A stretch of DNA of 22,465 bases, from assembly GCA_030040865.1 (NCBI GenBank), contig JASHSX010000184.1, forward strand, positions 1 through 22,465, in the 5' to 3' direction. Position 1 is the stretch's first letter; every line of letters starts with the position of its first letter. This document shows, one piece after another, positions 15,760-22,150 of this stretch. The translations under genes and the position numbers were made by a program. The DNA comes from Thermoplasmata archaeon. Its GTDB lineage: Archaea; Thermoplasmatota; Thermoplasmata; Lutacidiplasmatales; UBA184. The notes under the pieces are model-generated. The model saw only the letters and a list, made by a program, of their open reading frames with translations, was not told the DNA's origin and searched no databases.

Positions 15760-15866
15760 GGGCCTGTAGCTTAGCTTGGACGAAGCACTGGCCTTCTAAG
15801 CCAGAGCACTCGGGTTCAAAGGTCCCGGACGGGCGCCGTCCGGGGCGGAGACTCCCGACAGGCCCG
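15760..15866 (+). tRNA. tRNA-Arg (anticodon UCU) with an intron in the T-loop
   Basis: After removal of 15821-15852 the RNA is 75 nt and folds perfectly. The acceptor stem is GGGCCTG (15760-15766) with CAGGCCC (15859-15865) and discriminator G; the D-stem is GCTT/AAGC. The anticodon stem is CTGGC/GCCAG around the loop CTTCTAA, which gives anticodon TCT and reads AGA/AGG as arginine. The T-stem TCGGG/CCCGA closes the loop TTCAAAT. CCA is not encoded. Without splicing the T-arm cannot pair with a correctly placed acceptor strand. All stems are intact, which argues against a pseudogene. It lies 7 nt from the stop of the convergent neighbour. Confidence 0.93.
15821..15852 (+). other. 32-nt tRNA intron at T-loop position 59/60, bulge-helix-bulge type
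   Basis: The insert follows TTCAAA and precedes TCCCG. Its core forms an 11-bp hairpin: gtcccggacgg pairs with ccgtccggggc (one U-G) around the loop gcg. Around the junctions a bulge-helix-bulge can be drawn: T-stem as outer helix, exon TTCA against intron GGAG as the central helix (U-G, U-A, C-G and one A-G mismatch), and three-base bulges AAG and ACT. Cutting after the second base of each bulge gives exactly 15820/15821 and 15852/15853. Other cuts giving TTCGACT or TTCAACT loops are possible but fit the bulge rule less well. Confidence 0.85.
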
Positions 15867-15873
15867 CCTCCCC

Positions 15874-16938
15874 CTACGACGCGCTGACTTTGGCGGCGCA
15901 GCTGTCGCAGAGGATCGCGGTCGGGCCCGGCGGCAGCGGGGTGCCGCAGAGCGGGCAGGTCGCCCGGGCGTCCGCGGCCGCGAGAAGCTCCTGGACGCTC
16001 GTCCGCAGCTGGGGGTCCGTCGCCGTCGGCGTGGGTTCGGGCGCCGCGGGCGCGCGCCCGCTGGCGGGCAGGAACGCCTCGAGCCGGGCGCGGTACACGC
16101 CGGTCCGCCGGTCGAAGACGACCAGCCGCCGGTCGAGAAGGCCCGTCAGGGCCGAGTCGACGAGCTCGCGGACCCCGCCGAAAATGTGCGCAAGCTCGAC
16201 GGAGCTGAGTCCGCCGGATTCGGCGAGCACCTCGAGGCATCGACCGGCGAGCAGCGGGACGTCGCCCCGCGCCACCGCGCGGTCGACCCCCCAGCTGATG
16301 CGGGACGTGCGGCGCACCCGTCGTGCGAGAGCGAGCCGACCGGCGCGGGGATCGGGCCAGAGGGTCGACCGGATGAGGTCGAACTCGTAGCGGAACCGCT
16401 CCTCCGGAAGGTAGAGCATCAGCGCGACCGAGAACGGCAGCAGCCCCTGCTGGCGACAGGCGGCGACCCCCTGCTGGACGGTGGCGTAGAACCCCGCGAC
16501 CTGGACCCGGCCGCCGCCGGCGGCCCCCCGGTGCTCCTCGACCCGGGTCCGCGTCAGATAATGTTCCCGCAGCACGAACCGGACGATCGCCCGGCTCGGC
16601 GGGCCCAGCGCGATCGGGTGGATGTCCGCGGAGCCGTCGTCGTGGAAATCGATCCGCTCGAACGGCAGGAGGAACTCCCAGGCGGGACCCGGCGCGGGCA
16701 CGGGGTCGAGCCGCAGCTCGCCCGTCGAGAGGTTGGCGGAACGGTCCGCGAGCAGCGCGTAGAGGGAGGCGTACTCCTTCCCATTCACCGAGAGCAGGAA
16801 CGGGGCGAGCGGGCTGCGGCGTCGCGACGTGAACTCCTCGTACGCCCGCGCGAGCGCCCGCTGGGAGAAGGCGTCGTGCCGCTCCCCGGCGAGCGATCCG
16901 GCGAGCGCGTCGAGCTCAGCGAGCGGGGTGTCCGGCAC
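15874..16938 (-). CDS. Unknown protein with winged-helix-like region and C-terminal zinc ribbon
   Basis: I do not recognise a named family for this 354-residue protein. The first 220 residues look like a mixed alpha/beta globular domain, with the stretches FLLSVNGKEYASLYALLADR (48-67) and PFSVALMLYLPEERFRYEFD (168-187). Residues about 228-285 resemble a winged helix (helix CLEVLAES, helix SSVELAHIFGGVRELVDSAL, wing RRLVVFDRRTGVYRAR). A Pro/Ala linker follows. The end is a zinc ribbon with C328, C331, C344 and C347. No signal or membrane segment is visible. Its start lies 23 nt inside the 3' end of the glycosyltransferase gene, so the two are co-transcribed. DNA or RNA binding is possible but not shown. 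Confidence 0.75.
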   Translation of the reverse strand: MPDTPLAELDALAGSLAGERHDAFSQRALARAYEEFTSRRRSPLAPFLLSVNGKEYASLYALLADRSANLSTGELRLDPVPAPGPAWEFLLPFERIDFHDDGSADIHPIALGPPSRAIVRFVLREHYLTRTRVEEHRGAAGGGRVQVAGFYATVQQGVAACRQQGLLPFSVALMLYLPEERFRYEFDLIRSTLWPDPRAGRLALARRVRRTSRISWGVDRAVARGDVPLLAGRCLEVLAESGGLSSVELAHIFGGVRELVDSALTGLLDRRLVVFDRRTGVYRARLEAFLPASGRAPAAPEPTPTATDPQLRTSVQELLAAADARATCPLCGTPLPPGPTAILCDSCAAKVSAS

Positions 16939-18124
16939 GAGGGATCCGTCCCTCCTCTAAGAGCCCGTAGAGAGAGATAAAGCGACGGGCCATCGTCTCG
17001 AGGGACGCCGTCCTCCGGACGTGCTCGGCGGCCGCCGTGCCGATGCTGCGTCGCTCCTTCGGCCGGTCGAGCAGTTCGAGGATCGCTCCGGCGAGGGCCC
17101 CGGGTTCGAGCATCGGGACGCGACGACCCGTGCGACCGTCGTCGACGATCTCGGACGCTCCCCCGACGGCCGGGGCGAGCACCATCGTCCCGCACGCCAT
17201 CGCCTCGAGGAGCGCGACGCTCGATGTGTCGCTCGTGGACGGGAGCACGAAGAGGTCGGACTCGGCGAGGAGCGCCGGCTTCTCCTCCTCGGCCACCGGA
17301 CCCACGTACCGGACCCGACCGGTAAGGCGCGGGTCCGTCGCGATGCGGCGCCGGACCTCCGCCTCCTCGGGACCCTCCCCGCCGACGATCCCGACGAGGT
17401 CGCTCGACTCGGACGCCGTGGCGACGGCGTCCAGGAACCGGTGGACGCCCTTGTCGACCGTGAGACGGCCCATGTACGTGACGAGCGGGTCCCGCGGGAG
17501 GCCGCACCGCTCGCGCCAGTCCGGAACGGTGAGACCGGGATGGAACCGTTCGACGTCGATCCCGTTCGGGATCACCTCGACCGGGTGGCGGAACGGCTTG
17601 CGAGCCTGCGTGAGCAGCGCGTCGCGTGCGGCCTCCGAGGGGGCGGTGGCGACGTCGCACCGGTAGTAGGTGCCGAGGTTGTACCACCAGGCGATCCGGA
17701 AGAACGACCCGACCAGGAACTTCGGGGGCACGCTCGCCCGCATCTCCTTGATGTTGGTGTGGAACGTCCCGACGAGCGGTCGGCGGTACCGACGCGATGC
17801 GAGGAACCCCATGCTGCCGATTGGTCCGGGCGTGTGCAGGTGGATCACGTCCGCGTCCCGGCCTCCGTGCATCTCGCGCAGGAGCCCGAACGGGAAGACC
17901 GGCCACCGGTACTGGCCGTAGAGCGGGACGGGGACCGACCGCACGCGCGTCACGGGAAGTCCGTCGACCTCGGTCCGTTCGGTCGGAAGACCCGCGAACG
18001 GCTGGGTAGTGTAGATGCGCACGCGGTGTCCCAGGCGCGCGATCTCGCGCGCGAGCCCGCTCGTGACCGTCGCGACGCCGTCGCGCGTCGGGAGGTACGA
18101 GTCGGTGTAGAACGCGACCTCCAT
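16916..18124 (-). CDS. Glycosyltransferase family 4 protein
   Basis: A 402-residue GT-B-fold retaining glycosyltransferase that moves a sugar from a nucleotide donor to a lipid or glycan. The N-terminal half has FYTDSYLPTRDGVATVTSGL (5-24), DVIHLHTPGPIGSMG (92-106) and GTFHTNIKEM (119-128). The donor half carries VIPNGIDVERFHPG (184-197), YMGRLTVDKGVHRFLDAV (217-234, with R220 and K225 as likely phosphate contacts) and LLEAMACG (305-312). The first acidic residue of the EX7E motif is D299 rather than Glu, paired with E307. The pattern resembles diacylglycerol glucosyl- or mannosyltransferases, but acceptor and donor cannot be read. It heads an operon with the overlapping zinc-ribbon gene. Confidence 0.85.
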   Translation of the reverse strand: MEVAFYTDSYLPTRDGVATVTSGLAREIARLGHRVRIYTTQPFAGLPTERTEVDGLPVTRVRSVPVPLYGQYRWPVFPFGLLREMHGGRDADVIHLHTPGPIGSMGFLASRRYRRPLVGTFHTNIKEMRASVPPKFLVGSFFRIAWWYNLGTYYRCDVATAPSEAARDALLTQARKPFRHPVEVIPNGIDVERFHPGLTVPDWRERCGLPRDPLVTYMGRLTVDKGVHRFLDAVATASESSDLVGIVGGEGPEEAEVRRRIATDPRLTGRVRYVGPVAEEEKPALLAESDLFVLPSTSDTSSVALLEAMACGTMVLAPAVGGASEIVDDGRTGRRVPMLEPGALAGAILELLDRPKERRSIGTAAAEHVRRTASLETMARRFISLYGLLEEGRIPRAGHPAR

Positions 18125-18160
18125 CGTCCGCCGAGGGGAGCGTACTCGCGCGGGGGGTTC

Positions 18161-18172
18161 CTATCTTTATGG
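18161..18172. promoter_or_regulatory. Shared AT-rich promoter island for divergent glycosyltransferase and serine hydrolase genes
   Basis: The 12 bases ctatctttatgg are the only AT-rich stretch between the two divergent genes. On the plus strand CTTTATGG (18165-18172) lies 24-31 nt before a GTG at 18196. On the minus strand CATAAAGA lies 40-47 nt before the glycosyltransferase ATG at 18124. Either or both readings may be used. The bases are observed; promoter activity is inferred. Confidence 0.5.
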
Positions 18173-19686
18173 GTCGAGGAGCGCTCCCCCCGCCGGTGCC
18201 GACCCCGTCGCTCTCCCGATCCGAACGGCGCGAGGTCGAGCGATGGGTCGACCGTGCCGCTCGGCGGCAGCGGATCCCCGGTCTTGCCCTCGGGCTCGTT
18301 CGGGGAGGGCGGACCGTCCTGAGCCAGGGCTGGGGGTACCGGGACCGCGAACGAAGGCTACCGGCGACCCCCCGGACGATGTTCGGGCTCGCCTCGGTCA
18401 CTAAGTCGTTCACGGCGCTCGCCGTGCTCCGCCTGGCCGAGCACGGCCGGCTCCGCGTGACGGACCCCGTCGTCCGCCACCTCCCGGAGTTCCGGACCCC
18501 GAACCCCCGATGGACGCGGCGGATCACGCTCCACCACTTCCTGACCCACTCCTCGGGGCTCCCGCCGCTCCCCTCGATCTACTACACGGCGATCCGCAAC
18601 TTCGACCGGGATCCCCCGTACGACCCTCGCGTCGCGCGCCGCGTCGGGATCGATCCCGAGCATGCCCCCATCGACACGGTCGGGCAGCTCCTCGACTTCC
18701 TGGGGACGGAGCGGTACCGTCTGCTCGGCCCTCCGGGCGCCTACTTCAGCTACTCGAACGAGGGGTTCGGTCTCCTGGGCGCGATCGTCGAGCGGGTGAG
18801 CGGCCGGCCGTACGAGGCGGTCGTCGACGCGGAGGTCCTCCGACCCGCGGGGATGCGCTCGACTACCTTCGACACCGGCATCCTCCGGCGGTCGCCCGAG
18901 GTGACCGTGCTGTACTCCCCGAACCGGGCGCATCCGACCCGGGGGTCCGTCCCCTCCGAGGCGTGGTGGGAGACCTCGTGCGACCGGGGCGCGGGGGGTC
19001 TGCGCTCCTCGGTCGAGGATCTGCTTCGGTACCTCGAGATCTACCTGCGCGGCGGGCGCGTGGGATCCGAGCGGATCGTCTCGGCGTCGTCCGTCGCCCG
19101 CATGACCCGCCCGGCGATCGAGGCGTGGCCGGGCACGTACTACGGATACGGCGTCATGGTCCGGCCGGACTTCCACGGCGGTCCCGCGATCTTCCACGAC
19201 GGGGGTCTCCCCGGCGTCGCGTCCCAGTTCCGGGTGCTGCCGAGGCGCGGGGTCGGCGGGGTCGTGCTGGCGAACCTCGAGGGCGCGAACGCGTCGCGCG
19301 TGCTGCAGGGGGCCCTCAATCTCGTGGCCGGACTCCCGGAGAAGACGGCGCTCTTCGAGCTCCCGCCGCCCGAGCCGGCGACGGCGAGGATGGCGGAGTA
19401 CGCGGGATGGTACTGTTCGGGGGAGGGGATCTGGCTGCGCGCGACCGCGCGCTCGGACCACGTACGGGTCGATTTCCACGGCGTCGAGGTGACGCAGCAG
19501 GGACTCACGTTCCGCCCGATCGGGCGCGACCGGTTCTCGATGACGTTCCGGGGTGCGACCGGGATGATCGACTTCCTCCGGGACGCCCGCGGCCGGATCT
19601 GGGCGGTCCGGCTGGGGGCGCGCGTCGTCCGCCGGCGGGCTCCGGCCGAGCTCCCCCGCGCTCGACGCGGCGCGATGGTCTGGTGA
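18169..19686 (+). CDS. Serine hydrolase of the beta-lactamase / penicillin-binding-protein-like family
   Basis: A 505-residue class C beta-lactamase-fold serine hydrolase. The nucleophile motif is S76-V-T-K79 (in FGLASVTKSF), the second motif is Y195-S196-N197 (FSYSNEGFGLLG), and the third is HDGG at 343-346 in place of KTG, as in this esterase/peptidase group. HHFLTHSSGLP (122-132) is also characteristic. Residues from about 400 form a C-terminal beta-rich domain with EYAGWYCSG. No signal peptide is visible, so a cytoplasmic site is likely. The ATG at 18169 is the outer limit and lies inside the TATA-like island. The in-frame GTG at 18196 is better placed for a leaderless message and may be the real start. 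Substrate is unknown; esterase or D-amino-acid peptide hydrolase are options. Confidence 0.87.
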   Translation: MGRGALPPPVPTPSLSRSERREVERWVDRAARRQRIPGLALGLVRGGRTVLSQGWGYRDRERRLPATPRTMFGLASVTKSFTALAVLRLAEHGRLRVTDPVVRHLPEFRTPNPRWTRRITLHHFLTHSSGLPPLPSIYYTAIRNFDRDPPYDPRVARRVGIDPEHAPIDTVGQLLDFLGTERYRLLGPPGAYFSYSNEGFGLLGAIVERVSGRPYEAVVDAEVLRPAGMRSTTFDTGILRRSPEVTVLYSPNRAHPTRGSVPSEAWWETSCDRGAGGLRSSVEDLLRYLEIYLRGGRVGSERIVSASSVARMTRPAIEAWPGTYYGYGVMVRPDFHGGPAIFHDGGLPGVASQFRVLPRRGVGGVVLANLEGANASRVLQGALNLVAGLPEKTALFELPPPEPATARMAEYAGWYCSGEGIWLRATARSDHVRVDFHGVEVTQQGLTFRPIGRDRFSMTFRGATGMIDFLRDARGRIWAVRLGARVVRRRAPAELPRARRGAMVW

Positions 19687-19702
19687 CGGGCGCCCCCCGC
19701 GC

Positions 19703-20473
19703 TCACGCGAGCGCCGCGAACGCGCGCTCGAGGCGGCTCATCTCCCGGACGTCGAGGGTCCGCCGGTCGAACGAGACGACGAGGGCGGAGCCGGTCTCCT
19801 CGACCTTCGCGACGAGCCACGTCACGAACTTGAGCGCGGTGTCGAAGGAGTACTCCCCGATCAGGAACTCGAGGCCGTCCAGGTAGACGAGGGCTCCGCC
19901 CGGCGACTCGGTCGGCTCTCGCAGGCGGCCGCCGATCTCGCCGGGGGAGAGCGGGGTCGAGGTCGCGCCCGTGCCGATCGGGATCGAGAGCCGACGCTCG
20001 TCCGGGACCCCGGCGACCTCGGGCGGTCGCGCCGAGACGAGCACGAGGCGCGGGAAGTCGCGCGCGTGCGCGCGCACGATCTCGGGCCCGCGTTCGGGCC
20101 GTTCCTCGCGGACAAGGACGCTGCGTCCGGCGGCGAGGCGCACGCCGGGGAGGAGGACGGACGAGAGCGTCGGTCCCGGAGCCCGGGCCGGCTGCGGGGC
20201 GCGCAGGAGGGAGTTCCACGCGGGCCGGCGCGGCGGGGCGAGAACGCTCTTGCGCTTCAGCTCGACCTCCTCCCCGAGCCGGGCGAGCCGGCTCTCGGCG
20301 AGGATCCTCAGCTCCTGGGCCGTGTGGCCCCGGGAGGTGTGCTGGAGGATCTCGCGCAGGGCGCTGCGCACGCCGTCCTCGTAACCGGCGGCGTAGGTCC
20401 GGGCGTACTCCTCGTCCGCCGGGGGCTCGTCGTCGGGCTCGTCGCGGGGCGGCGCTCCGTCCGGGTCGGTCAC
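19703..20473 (-). CDS. DUF835 domain protein
   Basis: A 256-residue protein whose C-terminal half matches DUF835, a domain common in euryarchaea and often joined to sensor kinases or regulators. The first 22 residues are acidic and Pro-rich. A helical region (about 22-75, YARTYAAGYEDGVRSALREI) follows and may be a coiled coil. The DUF835 part covers about 117-250: RSVLVREERPERG, PRLVLVSARPPEVAG, GGALVYLDGLEFLIGEYSFD (192-211), ALKFVTWLVAKVEETGSALV and the end MSRLERAF. No transmitter or receiver domain is attached. The start is a GTG at 20473 overlapping the DUF35 stop (GTGA), so it is translated from the mevalonate-entry operon. Confidence 0.75.
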   Translation of the reverse strand: MTDPDGAPPRDEPDDEPPADEEYARTYAAGYEDGVRSALREILQHTSRGHTAQELRILAESRLARLGEEVELKRKSVLAPPRRPAWNSLLRAPQPARAPGPTLSSVLLPGVRLAAGRSVLVREERPERGPEIVRAHARDFPRLVLVSARPPEVAGVPDERRLSIPIGTGATSTPLSPGEIGGRLREPTESPGGALVYLDGLEFLIGEYSFDTALKFVTWLVAKVEETGSALVVSFDRRTLDVREMSRLERAFAALA

Positions 20474-20961
20474 GCCGGGGCCTTGTCCCGCGCCGGCACG
20501 TCGTTCGCCCGGACCGGTTCCGCCGGCCCGCGCGGCGACCTCGCGGAACCGGGCTCGGTGGCTGGGGTGAACTTGTAGCCGTAGTGGATGACGCCCGCCT
20601 TCCCTTCCTCGCGGAGCTTGCGGAACGTCGCCTTCACCCGGAGTCCGATCGCGACGTCCTTCGGCTCGAGGTCGACGATCTGGCCCGTGAGAACGGGACC
20701 TTCCACGGTCCGGACGAGCGCGAGCACGTACGGGACCTGCATCTCGAACCCTTCGGCCGGATCGTGGACCACGGTGAACGAGAGCACCTCGCCCTCACCG
20801 GAGAGCTGGAACGGCGCCATCTTCTCGATGGTGCTCCGGTGCTGCGGGCACTTCGGGCAGACCAGCCGCGGGGGGAAGTAGACCGTCCCGCAGTTGCCGC
20901 ACCGCGACCCGCCCAGGTTGTACCGCCGCGGGGTCTCGCGCCAGAAGCGTGCGATCGACAT
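20470..20961 (-). CDS. DUF35 zinc-ribbon / OB-fold protein, partner of thiolase and HMG-CoA synthase
   Basis: A 163-residue DUF35 protein. In archaea this family bridges acetoacetyl-CoA thiolase and HMG-CoA synthase in one complex. The N-terminal rubredoxin-like ribbon has C21, C24, C35 and C38 (RCGNCG, LVCPKC), after the helix ARFWRETPRRYNLGG. The OB fold covers about 52-130: GEGEVLSFTVVHDPAEGF, VPYVLALVRTVEGPVLTGQI and GLRVKATFRKLREEG, ending IHYGYKFTP. The last 30 residues are unconserved and Pro/Arg/Ala-rich. It begins 14 nt after the thiolase stop. The family's role is known from other archaea; its role here is inferred from order. Confidence 0.88.
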   Translation of the reverse strand: MSIARFWRETPRRYNLGGSRCGNCGTVYFPPRLVCPKCPQHRSTIEKMAPFQLSGEGEVLSFTVVHDPAEGFEMQVPYVLALVRTVEGPVLTGQIVDLEPKDVAIGLRVKATFRKLREEGKAGVIHYGYKFTPATEPGSARSPRGPAEPVRANDVPARDKAPA

Positions 20962-20975
20962 CGGTCCTCCGCGGG

Positions 20976-22145
20976 TCAGTTCACCCGCTCCAGGAGCGTG
21001 ACGACGCTCGTGGCCCCGGTGCCGCCTACGTTCTGGGCGAGACCGAGCGTGGCCCCGGCGACCTGGCGCTCCTTCGCCTCGCCGCGGAGCTGACGGACGA
21101 GCTCGGCGACCTGCGCCACCCCGACGGCGCCGAACGGCTGGCCCTGGGCCTTGAGACCGCCCGACGGGTTCACCGTCGGCGAGCCGCCGGGGCCGAACCG
21201 GCCGCTCGCGAACGCCGGGCCCGAGGCGCCCTTCTCGACGAATCCCAGGTCCTCGAGGGCGAGCAGCGCGCTGACCGTGTAGGCGTCGTGCAGCTCTGCG
21301 ACCTGCACGTCGGCCGGAGCCCGCCGCGCCCGGGCGAACGCCCGCTGGCCGGCGATCGCCGTCGAGGGGAGGCTCGTGAGGTCCTCGCGGTGCTGGAGCG
21401 CGAGGGTGTCGCAGGCGACCTGGCTGGCTGCGATCTTGATCGGGGTGTCGGTGTGCTCGCGGGCGGTCTCGAGCGGCCCCAGCACCACGGCGGCGGCCCC
21501 GTCGGAGAGCGGCGCGCAGTCGAAGAGCCCGAGCGGCTCGGCGACCGGCCCGGCGTCCAGCACCTGCTCGAGCGTGAGCCGGTTCCGGTAGTGCGCGTTC
21601 GGGTTCTTGGCTGCCATCGCATGCGCCTGGACCGCCACCGCGGCGAGCTGCTCTCGGGTCGTGCCGTAGAGGTGCATGTGGCGTCGGGCCATGATCGCCC
21701 AGAGCGCCGGAAGCGTCGCGCCGAAGACGACCTCCCATTCGTGGTCGGCGGCGGAGCTCGTGATCTGGGCCGCCGTCGCGTCGGGGACGTCGGTGAGCTT
21801 CTCGGCGCCGCCGACGACGACGTAGTCGTAGAGGCCGCTCGCAACGGCGAGGTACCCCTGGTGGAACGCGAGCGCCCCCGAGGCGCCGCCTCCCTCCACG
21901 CGCACGGACGGGAGGTGGCGACCCGCGAGTCCGGCATAGTCGAGGATGAGCGGGGCGATGTGCTCCTGGTCGATGAGCGACCCCGAGGCCATGTTCCCGA
22001 GGAACAAGCCGCCCAGGTCGCCGCTCGAGAGCTTCGCGTCGACGAGCGCCTGGAGCCCGGCCTCGATGCCGATCTCCCGGAACGAGCGGTCCCACAGCTC
22101 GCCGAACTTCGTCTGCCCCACGCCGAGGACGGCGACGTCGCGCAT
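20976..22145 (-). CDS. Archaeal-type thiolase homologue with altered active site
   Basis: A 389-residue protein of the archaeal acetoacetyl-CoA thiolase (SCP2-thiolase-like) family, whose normal job is to join two acetyl-CoA for the mevalonate pathway. The fold is complete: VAVLGVGQTKFGELWDRSFR (4-23), LGNMASGSLIDQEHI, GGAEKLTDV, GATLPALWAIMARRHMHLYG (142-161), SDGAAAVVLG, AELHDAYT (283-290) and NVGGTGATSVV. The nucleophile position is Gly: VEGGGASGA (83-91), where active relatives have VEAACASGG. The later motif reads LKAQGQPFGAVG (331-342) instead of LKACGHPVGATG, so the Cys and His there are both Gln. The gene sits 5 nt behind HMG-CoA synthase. Family membership is secure; catalytic activity is doubtful. 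Confidence 0.88.
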   Translation of the reverse strand: MRDVAVLGVGQTKFGELWDRSFREIGIEAGLQALVDAKLSSGDLGGLFLGNMASGSLIDQEHIAPLILDYAGLAGRHLPSVRVEGGGASGALAFHQGYLAVASGLYDYVVVGGAEKLTDVPDATAAQITSSAADHEWEVVFGATLPALWAIMARRHMHLYGTTREQLAAVAVQAHAMAAKNPNAHYRNRLTLEQVLDAGPVAEPLGLFDCAPLSDGAAAVVLGPLETAREHTDTPIKIAASQVACDTLALQHREDLTSLPSTAIAGQRAFARARRAPADVQVAELHDAYTVSALLALEDLGFVEKGASGPAFASGRFGPGGSPTVNPSGGLKAQGQPFGAVGVAQVAELVRQLRGEAKERQVAGATLGLAQNVGGTGATSVVTLLERVN

Positions 22146-22150
22146 GCGGC

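Noticed and set aside
15760..15866. The idea that the tRNA-Arg locus is a pseudogene or a degraded element insertion scar
   Set aside because: All four stems are perfect after removing the insert and the insert has a splice-competent fold, which is not expected of decay.
20059..20078. A 20-nt alternating purine-pyrimidine tract with a 12-bp palindrome
   Set aside because: It lies inside the DUF835 coding sequence, where codons for Arg, Ala and His explain it; nothing else suggests a structural role.
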